From the NCBI GenBank assembly GCA_030600865.1, contig JAUVUS010000085.1, forward strand, positions 1 to 8,406: a DNA stretch of 8,406 nt, given 5' to 3'. Within the stretch, counting starts at the first letter, position 1, and the number at the start of each line of letters is the position of its first letter. A program made the position numbers and the translations under genes. Shown here piece after piece: positions 7,756 to 8,406 of the stretch. The notes beneath the pieces were generated by a model. That model had not been told where the DNA came from, searched no databases, and worked only from the letters and a program-made list of their open reading frames with translations. The DNA is from Bacteroidales bacterium (GTDB lineage Bacteria > Bacteroidota > Bacteroidia > Bacteroidales > UBA12077).

Positions 7756-8406
7756 ATGAAATATAACAAAATATATCTAATAGTATTATTATTTAATATA
7801 ATCTTTTTACCCTTAACAGGGCAAGAAAAAGTTATAGAAGAGCTAACATTTAATGAAGTTATGCAATTGGCTCGTGAGCAATCTCCCGATGCAATAATGG
7901 CAAAACATCAGTTTCGTGCAAACTACTGGGAATTCAGGACTTACAAAGCTGATCTTAGACCAAACCTTAGTTTGGGAACAACTTTCCCCGATTTTAGCAG
8001 GGCTATTAAAAAGTACCAGAATCCTGATGGAACTTATTCTTATGTTGAGGATAATTTGAATAATTCTACTTTAAATCTAAATCTCAGACAAAATGTAGGT
8101 TTTACCGGAGGGCAAATTTTTGCAACATCAAACCTTACTCGTTTAGATGTGTTTGGTACCGATCAGTCAACTTCTTATTTGTCGACACCAATAAGCATAG
8201 GTTATAGGCAACCAGTAATGTTTTATAATGAATATAAATGGCAAAAGAGAATTGAGCCATTAAAATATGAAGAAGCCAAGAAGAAATATATTTCTTCGTT
8301 AGAAGATGTTTCATTAAAAGCGGTTAATTATTTTTTCGATTTGGCATTGGCTCAACAGAATTTGCAAGTCGCTAGAATTAATTATTCTAATGCCGATACA
8401 CTATAT
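7756..8406 (+). CDS. TolC-family outer-membrane efflux protein, N-terminal part (cut by right edge)
   Basis: The frame is open from the ATG at 7756 to the window end, giving 217 residues of what is usually a protein of about 430-500. Residues 1-22 are a signal peptide (KYNK, then a hydrophobic stretch to TG, with likely cleavage before Q23). LTFNEVMQLAREQSPDAIMA at 30-49 is the classic start of an outer-membrane efflux protein repeat, where the first helix follows 'L-x-E-A-hydrophobic-A-hydrophobic'. Beta strands of the outer-membrane barrel fit 105-130 (LNLNLRQNVGFTGGQIFATS) and 145-155, and the long periplasmic helix resumes from about 165 (EEAKKKYISSLEDVSLKAVN). It lies 17 bp after the permease gene and would supply the outer-membrane exit duct of the pump. 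The C-terminal half lies outside the window, so intactness cannot be judged. Confidence 0.88.
   Translation, partial: MKYNKIYLIVLLFNIIFLPLTGQEKVIEELTFNEVMQLAREQSPDAIMAKHQFRANYWEFRTYKADLRPNLSLGTTFPDFSRAIKKYQNPDGTYSYVEDNLNNSTLNLNLRQNVGFTGGQIFATSNLTRLDVFGTDQSTSYLSTPISIGYRQPVMFYNEYKWQKRIEPLKYEEAKKKYISSLEDVSLKAVNYFFDLALAQQNLQVARINYSNADTLY

Noticed and set aside
1..8406. Search by eye for CRISPR repeats, insertion sequences, tRNA or rRNA genes, and phage or defence genes
   Set aside because: Nothing of this kind was seen. Coding density is high and all long frames belong to recognisable families, so I do not claim a novel system here.

Overview
The window is AT-rich, uses the standard code, and looks like a chromosomal segment of a Bacteroidota bacterium, probably class Bacteroidia. 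The evidence is a DUF5686 outer-membrane protein with an N-terminal carboxypeptidase-regulatory-like domain (a Bacteroidota hallmark), a GlmM-type mutase beginning MTLIKSISGIRGTIGG as in Bacteroidia, weak or absent Shine-Dalgarno sequences, and promoter-like TAnnTTTG elements in the one divergent intergenic region. I cannot name a genus.

Layout. Two genes face left: a DUF5686 surface protein (58-2472), preceded 73 bp upstream by an RsuA/RluB-type rRNA pseudouridine synthase (2546-3376); they are probably co-transcribed. A divergent control region of about 200 bp (3377-3577) carries one candidate promoter in each direction. Four genes then face right with gaps of 10, 2 and 17 bp: a phosphoglucosamine mutase-like enzyme (3578-4963), a HlyD/MacA-type membrane-fusion adaptor (4974-6359), a MacB-type ABC permease lacking an ATPase domain (6362-7738), and a TolC-family outer-membrane factor cut by the right edge (7756-8406). 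The first 81 bases may hold the tail of a rightward gene that ends inside the DUF5686 gene, but this is weak.

How the genes work together. Adaptor, permease and TolC-like protein form the core of a tripartite ABC efflux or export machine of the MacA-MacB-TolC kind, spanning inner membrane, periplasm and outer membrane. The ATPase subunit is not in the window and may lie just past the right edge. The mutase at the head of the run makes glucosamine-1-phosphate for peptidoglycan and LPS precursors, so its close spacing to the pump genes is the most noteworthy contextual point. I found no mobile element, CRISPR array, RNA gene or clearly novel system; the window is mostly ordinary core or envelope gene content with some unusual low-complexity segments in the pump proteins.
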